Origin: Streptomyces sp. SPB162
GTDB lineage: Bacteria; Actinomycetota; Actinomycetes; Streptomycetales; Streptomycetaceae
NCBI RefSeq assembly: GCF_029504575.1
Contig: NZ_JAQFII010000001.1
Location: 3,479,001 to 3,543,000 of the forward strand
Reading direction: 5' to 3'
Length of the DNA: 64,000 bases
Under the pieces are notes generated by a model. That model did no database searches and had not been told where the DNA came from. It saw only the letters and a list, made by a program, of their open reading frames with translations. This document shows, in pieces, positions 16,910-24,497 of the stretch. The translations under genes were made by a program, and so were the position numbers. The first letter of the stretch is position 1. Every line of letters starts with the position of its first letter.

Positions 16910-18241
16910 TCAGTCCAGCTTCTTCCAGGCGGGGCTCAGCACCATGGCCCGGAGGCGGTCGATGGTGAACACCGGCGCGGAACGGGTGGCGGGCCGGTGG
17001 TTTCCGCCCGCGTTCAGTTCGGCGAGGACGATCCGCCGGCCGTTGGGGCGCAGGATTTGGGCGATCCACCGCACGGTCCCGCCGCCGCCCCTCTCCGCCG
17101 AACCCTGGGAGACCAGCAGGCGGGTGCCGTCGGCGAGCGTCTCGCCACCCGAGAAGAACTGCAGGTTGTCCGGGTCCTTGGGCGACCAGTACTCCACATT
17201 CACCTCGATCAGCGTCTTGCCGTGCCCGTCGTCCACGGTCACGTGCGCGAAGCCCTCCGAGTCGTCCGCGTCGCTCTGGCGCAGGCCTGCCGGCATCAGC
17301 CCCTTGAGAACGGCACTGATCGCGGGTCCCGGCGTGGTGTGGCTCACTCCGGTCGTGGCGGGGGTGGTGGGAGTGCCGGTGGAATCTCCGGTGGCGGTGG
17401 GTGCCGGCTGGTTCGCCGGGGCCTTGGCCGGCCCGAGGGCGTCGAACACCGGCTTCCAGCGGTTCACGTCCACCAGCGCCGTCAACTGCGCTGCGGTCAG
17501 CGGCGGGTCCGGCCGGGTGTCCGGCGCGCCCTTCTCCGCCGCCGAGTTCCACTCCATGGCCTCGACGACATGGCCGTCGCGGGTGGTCAGGGTGGCCCGC
17601 CAGTTCTTGGTGTCGACCCTGCGGTCCGGGTACTCGTAGCCCTTCAGCAGGACGAGTACGGAACCGTCGGCGAGCACCGAGCGGTCGCACGCGTCGAACT
17701 GCACGTACGCGCGGTCCGGGCACCGGGTGCCGGAATCCGCGCCCTGCCCGGAAGACGCGTGGTTCAGGCTGACGCTGACCAGTCCCGGCCCGTTCCCGTC
17801 GTCGAAGACGACCTCCGCGTACGGGGCGCCGATCAGGTCGCCGCTCCCCTTCGAGCCGCTGCCGCGGCCCTGCTCACCGGTTGTCGCGCCGGGCGGCAGC
17901 GCCGCCTTGAGCAGGTTGATCATGCGCCGCGCGGTGACCCGCTCGCCCGACGCGAGGACGGTGGTCGCCGGTGCGCTCCCCCCGGCCGGCTGGTCGTCGA
18001 CGTGGTGTCCGACCGAACCCGACAACCCGCCCGCCATGAGTCCCCCGACGGCGACCAGCGTGAGGGTGGCCGCACCGCCCGCGACGGCGGCCCTGCGGCG
18101 CAGCCGCAGGACACGGCCACGCGCCGCACCACCGTCCACCAGCGCCCTGTTGTCGGTGGAGAACGTGTCTGCCGCGCCGCGCAGGGCGTGGGAGAGGTCG
18201 TCCTCGAAGGGGTCCGAGGGCGCGAAGGGGTCGAAGGGCAC
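16910..18241 (-). CDS. Membrane-anchored hypothetical protein downstream of SigE-family sigma factor
   Basis: 443 residues from GTG 18241 (start PFDPFAPSDPF). An acidic N-terminal cytoplasmic part of about 45 residues is followed by Arg-rich RLRRRAA and one membrane helix (about 55-75). A long extracytoplasmic part contains two similar halves, each with a segment of the type AxVxVDDGxGxxLxxVxV, separated by a Thr/Pro-rich linker. The topology and the position 65 bases behind the sigma factor are those of a membrane partner (anti-sigma-like). No zinc anti-sigma motif is visible, so the role is inferred. Confidence 0.75.
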   Translation of the reverse strand: MPFDPFAPSDPFEDDLSHALRGAADTFSTDNRALVDGGAARGRVLRLRRRAAVAGGAATLTLVAVGGLMAGGLSGSVGHHVDDQPAGGSAPATTVLASGERVTARRMINLLKAALPPGATTGEQGRGSGSKGSGDLIGAPYAEVVFDDGNGPGLVSVSLNHASSGQGADSGTRCPDRAYVQFDACDRSVLADGSVLVLLKGYEYPDRRVDTKNWRATLTTRDGHVVEAMEWNSAAEKGAPDTRPDPPLTAAQLTALVDVNRWKPVFDALGPAKAPANQPAPTATGDSTGTPTTPATTGVSHTTPGPAISAVLKGLMPAGLRQSDADDSEGFAHVTVDDGHGKTLIEVNVEYWSPKDPDNLQFFSGGETLADGTRLLVSQGSAERGGGGTVRWIAQILRPNGRRIVLAELNAGGNHRPATRSAPVFTIDRLRAMVLSPAWKKLD

Positions 18242-18306
18242 GGGGGTACCACCGTTTCGTAGGGCGTGGGGCGCGGGGGTGGGTGGAGTCGGCCGGGGGC
18301 CCGAGA

Positions 18307-18828
18307 TCAGTTCGCGGCGAATTCGGCGAGGGTGCCGCCGAGCAGTTCGCGCAGCTTCGCCAGCGCCCGGACGGAACGGGTGCGCACGGAGCTGGACGTC
18401 GCTCGCATCACGTAGGCGGTCTCCTCGATGCTTCGGTCCTCCCAGTACCGCAGCACCAGCACCGCGCGGTCCTTGGGCGCCAGCCGGCCGAGCGCGTCGA
18501 GCAGCGTCAGGCGCAGCGTCGAGTCGACGCCCGCTTCGCCCATCACGTCCGGCAGGTCGGCGATCGGACGTTCGCGGTTGCTGCGGCGACGCTGGTGCGA
18601 GAGGAAGACCCGCACCAGGACGGTCTGCGCGTAGCCGGCCGGATTGTCGATCTTGGAGGTCCGACCCCAGACGACATACATCCGGCCGAGGGTCTCCTGG
18701 ACGAGATCCTCGGCGAGGTGCGTGTCGCCACTGGTCAGCAGGCATGCCGAACGGAAGAGATGGCCGGCGCGGTTCGCGGCGAAGTCCAGATACCCGTCCG
18801 CGTACCCGTCCGCGTGCGTCTGCCGCAT
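18307..18828 (-). CDS. SigE-family ECF RNA polymerase sigma factor
   Basis: 173-residue extracytoplasmic-function sigma factor of the actinobacterial SigE family (sigma-70 regions 2 and 4 only). Region 2 covers about 12-75 (AEDLVQETLGRMYVVW). Region 4 covers about 108-160 (LGRLAPKDRAVLVLRYWEDRS and then the recognition helix around SSSVRTRSVRAL). Start ATG 18828. The following membrane protein gene is probably co-transcribed. Confidence 0.93.
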   Translation of the reverse strand: MRQTHADGYADGYLDFAANRAGHLFRSACLLTSGDTHLAEDLVQETLGRMYVVWGRTSKIDNPAGYAQTVLVRVFLSHQRRRSNRERPIADLPDVMGEAGVDSTLRLTLLDALGRLAPKDRAVLVLRYWEDRSIEETAYVMRATSSSVRTRSVRALAKLRELLGGTLAEFAAN

Positions 18829-18932
18829 TCACCCCCCGATCGCCGTGTACACCTCATTGACGCGCCAAGGGTGCCCGAATGTTTCACGGCCTGGGGGACT
18901 TTCCGCGAGCTCCGCTCGCACGTTCCACCGCG

Positions 18933-19466
18933 CTACGCGGCGACCGTGACCGATCCCTGGCCGAGGGCGGGGGCGGGGGCGGCGGCCGACGCGGCGACCG
19001 GGACGGTGGAGGTACCGGCGGCCTTGCCGCCGCCCTTGGCGAAGACGACGACCCGCAGCACGATGAAGCGGCCGACGCCCGCGAGCCCGGAGGCTGAGAG
19101 GTACACGCCCTGCTCCAGCAGCGCGCTCGGGTGCGGGTGTATCGCGTGCAGCACGAGCAGCGCGGCGGTGGTGAACAGGTAGCAGATCGCGGCCGTCAGA
19201 CCGGACTTGACGTGGTCGCCCAGCCGGGCCCGCCCGGCCCGGAAGGTGAAGCGGCCGTGCAACTCGGTGGCCAGCAGGGTCGAGGCGACGGTCACCAGCG
19301 CGTTGGCGAGCACCAGGGGCAGCGAGCCCGTCAGGAGCAGCAGGACGGCGCTGGACAGCAACCCCACGCCCCCGCCGCACACGACGAACCGCACGAAGGC
19401 CGCTACCGGCCCCGTCCCGCCGCTCGGGTGGTCGGTGCTCCGCTCGATGCTCCCCGTGGTCTCCAT
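18933..19466 (-). CDS. GtrA family membrane protein
   Basis: 177-residue four-helix membrane protein of the GtrA/DPMS family, which helps flip polyprenyl-linked sugars for cell-surface polysaccharides. Helices are FVRFVVCGGGVGLLSSAVLL, LVLANALVTVASTLLATELH, LTAAICYLFTTAALLVLHAI and LSASGLAGVGRFIVLRVVVF. An Ala/Pro tail follows. No glycosyltransferase is next to it. Start ATG 19466. Confidence 0.9.
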   Translation of the reverse strand: METTGSIERSTDHPSGGTGPVAAFVRFVVCGGGVGLLSSAVLLLLTGSLPLVLANALVTVASTLLATELHGRFTFRAGRARLGDHVKSGLTAAICYLFTTAALLVLHAIHPHPSALLEQGVYLSASGLAGVGRFIVLRVVVFAKGGGKAAGTSTVPVAASAAAPAPALGQGSVTVAA

Positions 19467-19489
19467 GTCCCCTAGGGTCCCGTATCCCA

Positions 19490-19537
19490 CTGACAGCGCG
19501 CTGACTTCCACTGACCGGTCACTGACCGCCCGCTGAC
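19490..19537. promoter_or_regulatory. Five CTGAC direct repeats with 10-11 bp spacing
   Basis: CTGAC begins at 19490, 19501, 19511, 19522 and 19533, i.e. on one face of the helix. The middle contains the perfect palindrome TGACCGGTCA (19512-19521). The array lies between the divergent gtrA and GNAT genes, as expected for a cooperative response-regulator site. The regulator is not known. Confidence 0.55.
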
Positions 19538-19585
19538 ACGGTGCCCGCCGAGCTGTCACGATGGGTGTGATCGCAGGAGGAATGC

Positions 19586-20134
19586 ATGACAGAGGTGTTT
19601 CTACGGCGTCTGAGCCGGTGGCAGGCAGAGGCGCAGAGGGAGGCCTTCGCGGACCTCTACGTCGAGTCCTACCGCGGCGTTCAGGGCGAAGAGTTCCACA
19701 GCCGGCAGGTTTTTCTGCGGCGTTTCGCGGAGCACGTGCAGCATCCCGGGTTCGACATGACGATCGCCGGCGACCCGGGGCTCGTGGGGTTCGCATACGG
19801 CTTTCCTCCCGATCGCGACGGCGAGTGGTGGCAGGGGTTCGTCGGCGGGGTCCCGCAGGAGTTGGAGGAGCACACCGCCTCCGGGCAGGTCTTCGCCGTC
19901 GTCGAGCTGCTCGTCCTCCCCACCCACCGCCGCCTCGGGGTCGCCGGCCGGCTGCAGGACATGCTGCTGTCGCGCAGCGACGCGGCCGTGGCGTCCGTGC
20001 TGGTCGAGACGCCGAACGTGCCGGCGCTGGCCGCGTACCGGGAGTGGGGCTGGTCGAAGAACGGCGAAGTCCGCCGCCGGCAGGACCACATGTTGTCGGT
20101 GCTGGAATCGTGGGGCCGCAGCCTCGCGGACTAG
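19586..20134 (+). CDS. GNAT family N-acetyltransferase
   Basis: 182-residue acetyltransferase of the GNAT fold. Motif A, which holds acetyl-CoA, is seen as VVELLVLPTHRRLGVAGRL (R/Q-x-x-G-x-G/A type), and the closing strand contains Y-REWGW. The acceptor is unknown. RBS GGAGGA before ATG 19586. Confidence 0.9.
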   Translation: MTEVFLRRLSRWQAEAQREAFADLYVESYRGVQGEEFHSRQVFLRRFAEHVQHPGFDMTIAGDPGLVGFAYGFPPDRDGEWWQGFVGGVPQELEEHTASGQVFAVVELLVLPTHRRLGVAGRLQDMLLSRSDAAVASVLVETPNVPALAAYREWGWSKNGEVRRRQDHMLSVLESWGRSLAD

Positions 20135-20156
20135 CGGAGCCGCGGCCGTGGCGTGA

Positions 20157-21135
20157 TCACGGCAGCAGCAGCGTCTTCCCGACGACGTCCCGCGCCTCCA
20201 TCGCCCGGTGCGCGTCGGCGGCGCACTCCAGCGGGAACGTCTGCCCGATGACGGGCCTGATCCGTCCCGCCGCGGCCTCCGCCAGCGCGCTCCGCAGCAG
20301 CCGTCGGGGCGGCGTCGGGCGCGAACTGCACCTGCTCGATGCCGCGCAGGGTCACCTCGCGCCGGCGCGCGTCCTCCGCGTCGATGGGCGCGAACCCACC
20401 CGCGGCGGCACCGTGCGCGGAGAACTGCCCACCGGCGGCGGTCATTTCGAACGCGGCCCGTCCGATCCCCCCGCCGACGCCGTCGTAGACCATGTCGGGT
20501 CCCGCGCCGCCGGTCGCCTCGCGCACCCGCTCCTCCCAGCCCGGCAGCGAGTAGTCGACGACGGCGTGGGCGCCCAGCTCCGCCAGCAGGTCCAGCTTCC
20601 GCCGGCCCCGGGCGGCGGCCACGACGCGTTCCCCGGCCGCCAGCGCCAACTGCACCATGAGGATGCCCAGCCCGCCGCCGGCCCCGGTGACCAGCACCCA
20701 CTCCCCCGGCTTCGTGCGGGCGCCGTCGGCCAGGCCCAGCGCGGTGGTGCCGTCGTGCACCAGGGCGGCGGCCTCGCGCGACCCGAGCCCGTCGGGTACG
20801 GCGACCAGCGCGTCGGCGGCCACCAGAGCCCGTTCGGCGTACCCGCCGCGGTCACCGACACGGGCCGCGACGGCCCGGCCGATCCAGCCGGAACGGACCC
20901 CCTCGCCCACGGACAGCACCCGTCCGGCGACCGCGCCGCCCGGCACGTACGGCGGCCGCACCGGTACGAAGTCCCGGGCCAGGCCCGCGCGGATCCGCGC
21001 CTCGAAGAGGATCACGTCGGCCGCCTCGACCCCCACGACCACCTCGCCGGGACCGGCCACCGGATCCGGCAACGACACCGCCACCAGAACCTCGGGCCCC
21101 CCGAACCGCGTCACCTGTACCGCGCGCACACCCAT
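20157..21135 (-). pseudogene. Zinc-binding dehydrogenase / quinone oxidoreductase, one-base frameshift
   Basis: MDR-superfamily NADPH:quinone reductase of the Zn-independent type. The N-terminal GroES fold (TRFGGPEVL) and the Rossmann motif VLVTGAGGGLGILMVQLA are seen. Near the C-terminus the frame breaks in the G4 run at 20306-20309; adding one base continues with RRLLRSALAEAAAGRI and ends TLLLP at 20157. The reconstructed protein has about 326 residues, the usual length. I take this as a probable base-calling deletion rather than true decay. Confidence 0.82.
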
Positions 21136-21210
21136 CACTCCCCGTGGTCGCCACTTGCTGCTTCGTCCACGAGGAAGTCTCGGAGTTGAACCAAGGTTCA
21201 TGTCAAGGAG

Positions 21211-21460
21211 GGAGCGCTCCCGGCGCCGTCGAGGTGCGCGAACTCGGCCGCGTTGAGGATGATGTCGCCTGCCGCGGCCGAGTCGCGGACCGTCCCGGGC
21301 CTGCCGGCGCCCGGGGTGGGCACGACGACGGGGGATTTCGCCGGCAGCCACGCGAGCATGATCCGCTGCGCACTCACCCCGCGGTCTCGCGCGACCTCGT
21401 GGAACGCGGCGAAGGGCGTGGCGGGAGCGCGGGCCACCGCCCCTCGGCGGTGGCGCCTGG
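21211..21460 (-). pseudogene. Aldo/keto reductase C-terminal remnant
   Basis: About 80 codons read VARDRGVSAQRIMLAWLPAKSP, then VVVPTPGAGRP, TVRDSAAAGDI and LNAAEFAHLD. This is the NADP-binding end of an aldo/keto reductase. The first 230 or so residues (TIM barrel with the catalytic Tyr/Lys) are missing, and the upstream DNA is unrelated. A decayed fragment. Confidence 0.7.
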
Positions 21461-21654
21461 CAGCCACTCCGTACCGGCGGAGAACCGGAAACCAGGTCGG
21501 TGGCGCGCGAGTTGTCCCTCGCGCTAGTAGCGGTCGAAAGAGAACGGCGACATGCCGTCGCCCCCTCCCGCTACACGCCGTCGCCCCCTCGCGCACGACG
21601 GAAGACCGGGCGCTCGGCCCCGACCCGCGCCGCGACCAGCCCGCTCAACTCCTA

Positions 21655-21854
21655 GGCCGTGTCTGACACATCCCGCCTGGCCCGGGACGCCTGGCACGCG
21701 CGCTCTCCCCCAGCTACCGCTGGGAGGAGCCCCCAGTTGTCGGGCCCGCCCCAGTACGTCCAGTACAGGGGCGACCCTCCGCCGTGCGATCGCACGCACC
21801 AGACGCCCCAGGCCCCGCCCTCCGGGCGGACGCCGGTATGGGTCAGACACGGCC
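21655..21854. mobile_element. 200-bp MITE with 13-bp perfect terminal inverted repeats
   Basis: Ends are GGCCGTGTCTGAC (21655-21667) and its exact complement (21842-21854), each flanked by TA within CTAG. There is no coding capacity. The ends share GGCCnTGTCTGA with the IS5-type element at 28976-30071, so a transposase of that family could mobilise it. Confidence 0.75.
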
Positions 21855-21931
21855 TAGACGCCCAGCTCACCGTGGGAGTTCGCGTTGACGGCCCCGGTCA
21901 TCACCCCGATCGACCGCTGTGGGGCGAACGC

Positions 21932-22201
21932 TCAGGTGTCGGTGGAGCGCCAGGCGTCCGCGCCCGCCTGGGAGGCGGCGTGCGAGGCCACCTTCGCATG
22001 TCGCAGGGCGCGGACCGCGAGTTCGGCCGGCGCCACCTCCATACGACGGACGTATCCCCGCCCGGCGTTCAGCAGCGTGACGCCGATCATGACCGTCCCG
22101 GCCAGTCCCAGCACCGCCGCGACGCCCGTGACGGCCACGCCCACCGTGAGCATCCGCGTGTCGATGTCGATTCCGTGCGCAGTCATCCGATTGATCGCCA
22201 T
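21932..22201 (-). CDS. Small conserved membrane protein, unknown function
   Basis: 89 residues. One or two hydrophobic stretches (TVGVAVTGVAAVLGLAGTVMIGV) are followed by an Arg-containing helix and an Ala-rich tail. The sequence has the look of a conserved Streptomyces small protein. I used ATG 22201; a second start at 22186 (MTAHGIDID) is equally possible and neither has a clear ribosome binding site. Confidence 0.65.
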   Translation of the reverse strand: MAINRMTAHGIDIDTRMLTVGVAVTGVAAVLGLAGTVMIGVTLLNAGRGYVRRMEVAPAELAVRALRHAKVASHAASQAGADAWRSTDT

Positions 22202-22378
22202 ACACCCAGCCTGAGCGCCCGAGCCGTCTTCCGCACCCCGGCAGGACCGTCCGGGACCCTGATCCGCCGACCACAGCGCTCTGACAACTTCTTCACAGGT
22301 GCCTGCCAGCCTGTCGATCATGCCGGCTGTCGCACGGCGGCCGCCGGACGCGGCGTCCGCCGCACGCGACAGCCGCTC

Positions 22379-22560
22379 CGACCCCGATCAGCCCGTACTC
22401 GGGTCGGCCGGTACACCTCCGATCGGCTTGTACCCAGGCCGGCCGGTACTCCGACCGACCTGTACCCCGACCGGCCGGTACTCCGACCGACCGGTACTCC
22501 GATCAGCCCGTACACCGATCAGCCCCTACTCCGATCGGCCCCTACTCCCGATCGCCCCGT
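22379..22560. repeat. Degenerate 16-18 bp tandem repeats upstream of the surface-protein gene
   Basis: About ten imperfect copies of a unit such as CCGACCGGTACTCCGA, beginning with CCGATCAGCCCGTACTC and ending at CCGATCG. The cluster fills most of the 390-bp gap before the gene at 22593 and leaves little room for an ordinary promoter except inside it. Confidence 0.75.
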
Positions 22561-22592
22561 GGCCCGATCGACCGTCAACGGAAGGCCCCACC

Positions 22593-22991
22593 ATGTCCTA
22601 CCTCCGCACCTTGCGCACCGCCGCCGTCACCGCGTTCATCGCCGGCACGGTGCTGCTCCCGGCCACCGGAGCGTTCGCGGCCGACGCGAGCGCCAAGCCG
22701 GCCCCCACCCCCACCTCCGCCCCCTCGGCGGCCCCGGCGACCGACGCCCCCCGGCCGGCCCCGTCCGCCACCGCCTCGGTCGGATCCCGGACCCCCGAGC
22801 AGGCCCCCACCCCCACCGCGAAGCCCGGCGTGAAGACGCCGCGCGGCGGCGTCGCCGCAGGCGAGCAGCCGGCCGCGAGCACGGGCGGCACGAGCACCGC
22901 GACCATCGCCGGCTCCGCCGCCGCGGCCGCCGCGCTCGCGGGCGCCGGTTTCGTCATCGTGCGCCGCCGGACGGCGCGGCACGACGGCTGA
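22593..22991 (+). CDS. Secreted Pro/Ala-rich, C-terminally membrane-anchored protein
   Basis: 132 residues. A signal peptide (1-30, ending GAFAA) is followed by about 60 residues of Ala, Pro, Thr and Ser with no domain. The C-terminal helix AAAAALAGAGFVIV is followed by RRRTAR. This is the layout of a sorted surface protein, but no LPxTG-like motif is visible. The gene lies 66 bases before a class F sortase, with a hairpin between them. RBS GGAAGG. Confidence 0.75.
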   Translation: MSYLRTLRTAAVTAFIAGTVLLPATGAFAADASAKPAPTPTSAPSAAPATDAPRPAPSATASVGSRTPEQAPTPTAKPGVKTPRGGVAAGEQPAASTGGTSTATIAGSAAAAAALAGAGFVIVRRRTARHDG

Positions 22992-23004
22992 CCTCTCGAT
23001 CCAC

Positions 23005-23036
23005 GCGGTGCGCCGCCCGGACGGGCGGCGCACCGC
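23005..23036. terminator. Terminator hairpin between surface protein and sortase
   Basis: Arms 23005-23019 (GCGGTGCGCCGCCCG) and 23022-23036 are complementary over 15 bases with almost no loop. Likely ends or attenuates the first transcript. Confidence 0.7.
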
Positions 23037-23057
23037 TTCGCGCGTCAAAGGAGACTC

Positions 23058-23687
23058 ATGGCCCGCATCCAGCACCCGGCGCGCGCGCTGCGAGCACCAC
23101 TCGTCGCGCTGGCCCTCACCACCCTCACCACCCTGACCGCCTGCTCGGCCGGCTCCCCCTCGGCGGCCACCGCAACCACGCCCGCCGCCACCGCCACCAC
23201 CGGCACGGCGGTCCCGCCTCCCGCGACGGCACCCACCTCACCCGGGGACCCCACCCGTGTGGCCATCCCCTCCCTCGGCGTGGACAGCTCCCTCCTGCGG
23301 CTCGGCCTCAACGCCGACGAGACCGTACAAGTCCCGCCGTCGGAGCAGGGCATGACCGCGGGCTGGTACGTGAACAGCGCCGTACCCGGCGAGCGCGGCG
23401 CCTCCGTCGTCATCGGCCACAACAACACGCGTTACGGCAAGGCCGTCTTCCACGATCTCGGAAAGATCAAAAAAGGCGCCGACATCGCCATCCGCGGCGC
23501 CGACGGCAAGATCACCCACTTCACGGTGACCACCACCCAGACGGTCAGCAAGAAGTCCTTCCCCACCCAGCAGGTCTACGCCCCCACCCCGGCCCCGACC
23601 CTCCGCCTGATCACCTGCGACGGCTCGATCGACGCCCAGGGCCACCCCGTCGACAACCTGATCGTCTACGCGACCCTGACGACCTGA
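23058..23687 (+). CDS. Class F sortase
   Basis: 209-residue sortase of the actinobacterial class F. The catalytic His is H121 in VVIGHNNT and the catalytic Cys is C187 in RLITCDG. The arginine usually found near the last strand is not at its expected place (HPVDNLIVYA). The N-terminus has a lipobox-like TLTAC (C29), so it may be a lipoprotein, unusual for a sortase. RBS AAAGGAG before ATG 23058. Probable partner is the anchored protein just upstream. Confidence 0.88.
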   Translation: MARIQHPARALRAPLVALALTTLTTLTACSAGSPSAATATTPAATATTGTAVPPPATAPTSPGDPTRVAIPSLGVDSSLLRLGLNADETVQVPPSEQGMTAGWYVNSAVPGERGASVVIGHNNTRYGKAVFHDLGKIKKGADIAIRGADGKITHFTVTTTQTVSKKSFPTQQVYAPTPAPTLRLITCDGSIDAQGHPVDNLIVYATLTT

Positions 23688-23710
23688 CCCCGCGACCGCG
23701 CGGAACGAGC

Positions 23711-23750
23711 GCGCCCCCTCGGACCCGTTCTCCCGGGTCCGAGGGGGCGC
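23711..23750. terminator. Terminator after sortase
   Basis: Perfect 17-bp stem (23711-23727 and 23734-23750) with loop ttctcc, followed by ttcc. Serves the sortase and possibly the convergent gene. Confidence 0.85.
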
Positions 23751-23779
23751 TTCCGCTCATTCCGGGGCCAGGCCGGATA

Positions 23780-24082
23780 TCAGCAGTGCTTGACGGAACC
23801 CGATTTGAGAGCCAGGTGTCCGTTGTAAATCCACCCGAGGTTCTCCACGCGGGTCCACTGATTCCCATAACTGTTGATGGTGTAGCACCAGGCATTAAGG
23901 TCGCGCCCCGGCACCACACTGGCCGTCGCGGTACATTCCGACGCCGGCTCCTTGAACGCCGTCGCACCACCCACGACAACGACGACCCCGTTGGACTTGT
24001 CAGTCGCCGACACGTGATCGCAGGCCCCCTGAGCCGATGCGCTCGCAGTACCCACATTCACCGCGATACCGGCGCGATGCAC
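23780..24082 (-). CDS. Putative small secreted cysteine-containing protein
   Basis: 100 residues. The N-terminus RAGIAVNVGTASASAQGA resembles a short signal peptide. The mature part has four cysteines (CDHVSA, SECTAT, WCYTI, KHC) and the sequence WIYNGHLAL, similar to small bacterial SH3-like secreted proteins. The start (GTG 24082) is uncertain because an in-frame GTG lies 18 bases upstream. GC is lower than in neighbouring core genes. It is the last chromosomal gene before the tRNA junction. Confidence 0.6.
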   Translation of the reverse strand: MHRAGIAVNVGTASASAQGACDHVSATDKSNGVVVVVGGATAFKEPASECTATASVVPGRDLNAWCYTINSYGNQWTRVENLGWIYNGHLALKSGSVKHC

Positions 24083-24245
24083 TTTCCGCGCAGAAAAACA
24101 CCGTCGGAATACAACGATGCCCCGTTCAACGGATTACCCCGGCCGAGCCACCCCGCCCGTCCGAAGCATCGATGCCCCACCAACGCGCCACGCAGGGCAT
24201 CGCCAACCGACCCCAGCCGAACCCCAGGGCCACCGGAAACACGAA

Positions 24246-24274
24246 ACCCCAGGTCAGTTTCCTGACCTGGGGTT
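24246..24274. terminator. tRNA terminator hairpin
   Basis: CCCCAGGTCAG at 24246-24256 pairs with CTGACCTGGGG downstream, giving a stem of about 12 bp with a short loop. It sits just beyond the CCA end of the tRNA fragment, where the terminator of an intact tRNA gene would be. Confidence 0.75.
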
Positions 24275-24279
24275 CCCCA

Positions 24280-24331
24280 TGGGGCCGCCTTCGGGATTCG
24301 AACCCGAGACCTACGCATTACGAGACCGTGA
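24280..24331 (-). other. att site: 3' half of tRNA-Thr(CGU)
   Basis: Read on the minus strand, this is the anticodon loop CTCGTAA (anticodon CGU), the 3' anticodon stem, the T arm around GGTTCGAAT, the 3' acceptor strand AGGCGGC and the CCA end (24282-24280). The 5' half is missing: the bases before the loop (ACGGT) no longer pair with TGCGT. This displaced 3' end plus terminator is the usual scar of a tyrosine-recombinase element. The element lies to the right, and the intact tRNA should be at its other end. Confidence 0.8.
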
Positions 24332-24497
24332 GCGATCATGCCGCCGGATGGCGCGTGATGCCGTCAGGTGATGTCGCGCCTGATCAGAGCACACGCGAAG
24401 AGTTGACCCCTGCTACATCGTGATGCACCGTCCAAAGGCATCCGGCCACCGGCTGGCCACCGGGATGGTCACCACCGGTGGCCAGACACCGCATCAA

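Noticed and set aside
16717-17723. Long open frame on - covering the 14-bp repeats
   Set aside because: It opens because the repeat unit is not a multiple of three; its upstream part is the shadow of the sigma-linked membrane protein.
22379-22560. Possible CRISPR or origin iterons
   Set aside because: Units touch each other, are degenerate and have no spacers; no replication gene is nearby and the region is chromosomal.
24280-24355. Complete tRNA gene
   Set aside because: Only the 3' half folds. The 5' anticodon stem, D arm and 5' acceptor strand are absent, so it is a fragment.
24453-24485. 11-bp inverted repeat (CTGGCCACCGG) near the att site as a recombination arm
   Set aside because: Symmetric hairpin just outside the IS; nothing links it to an integrase, which is absent here.
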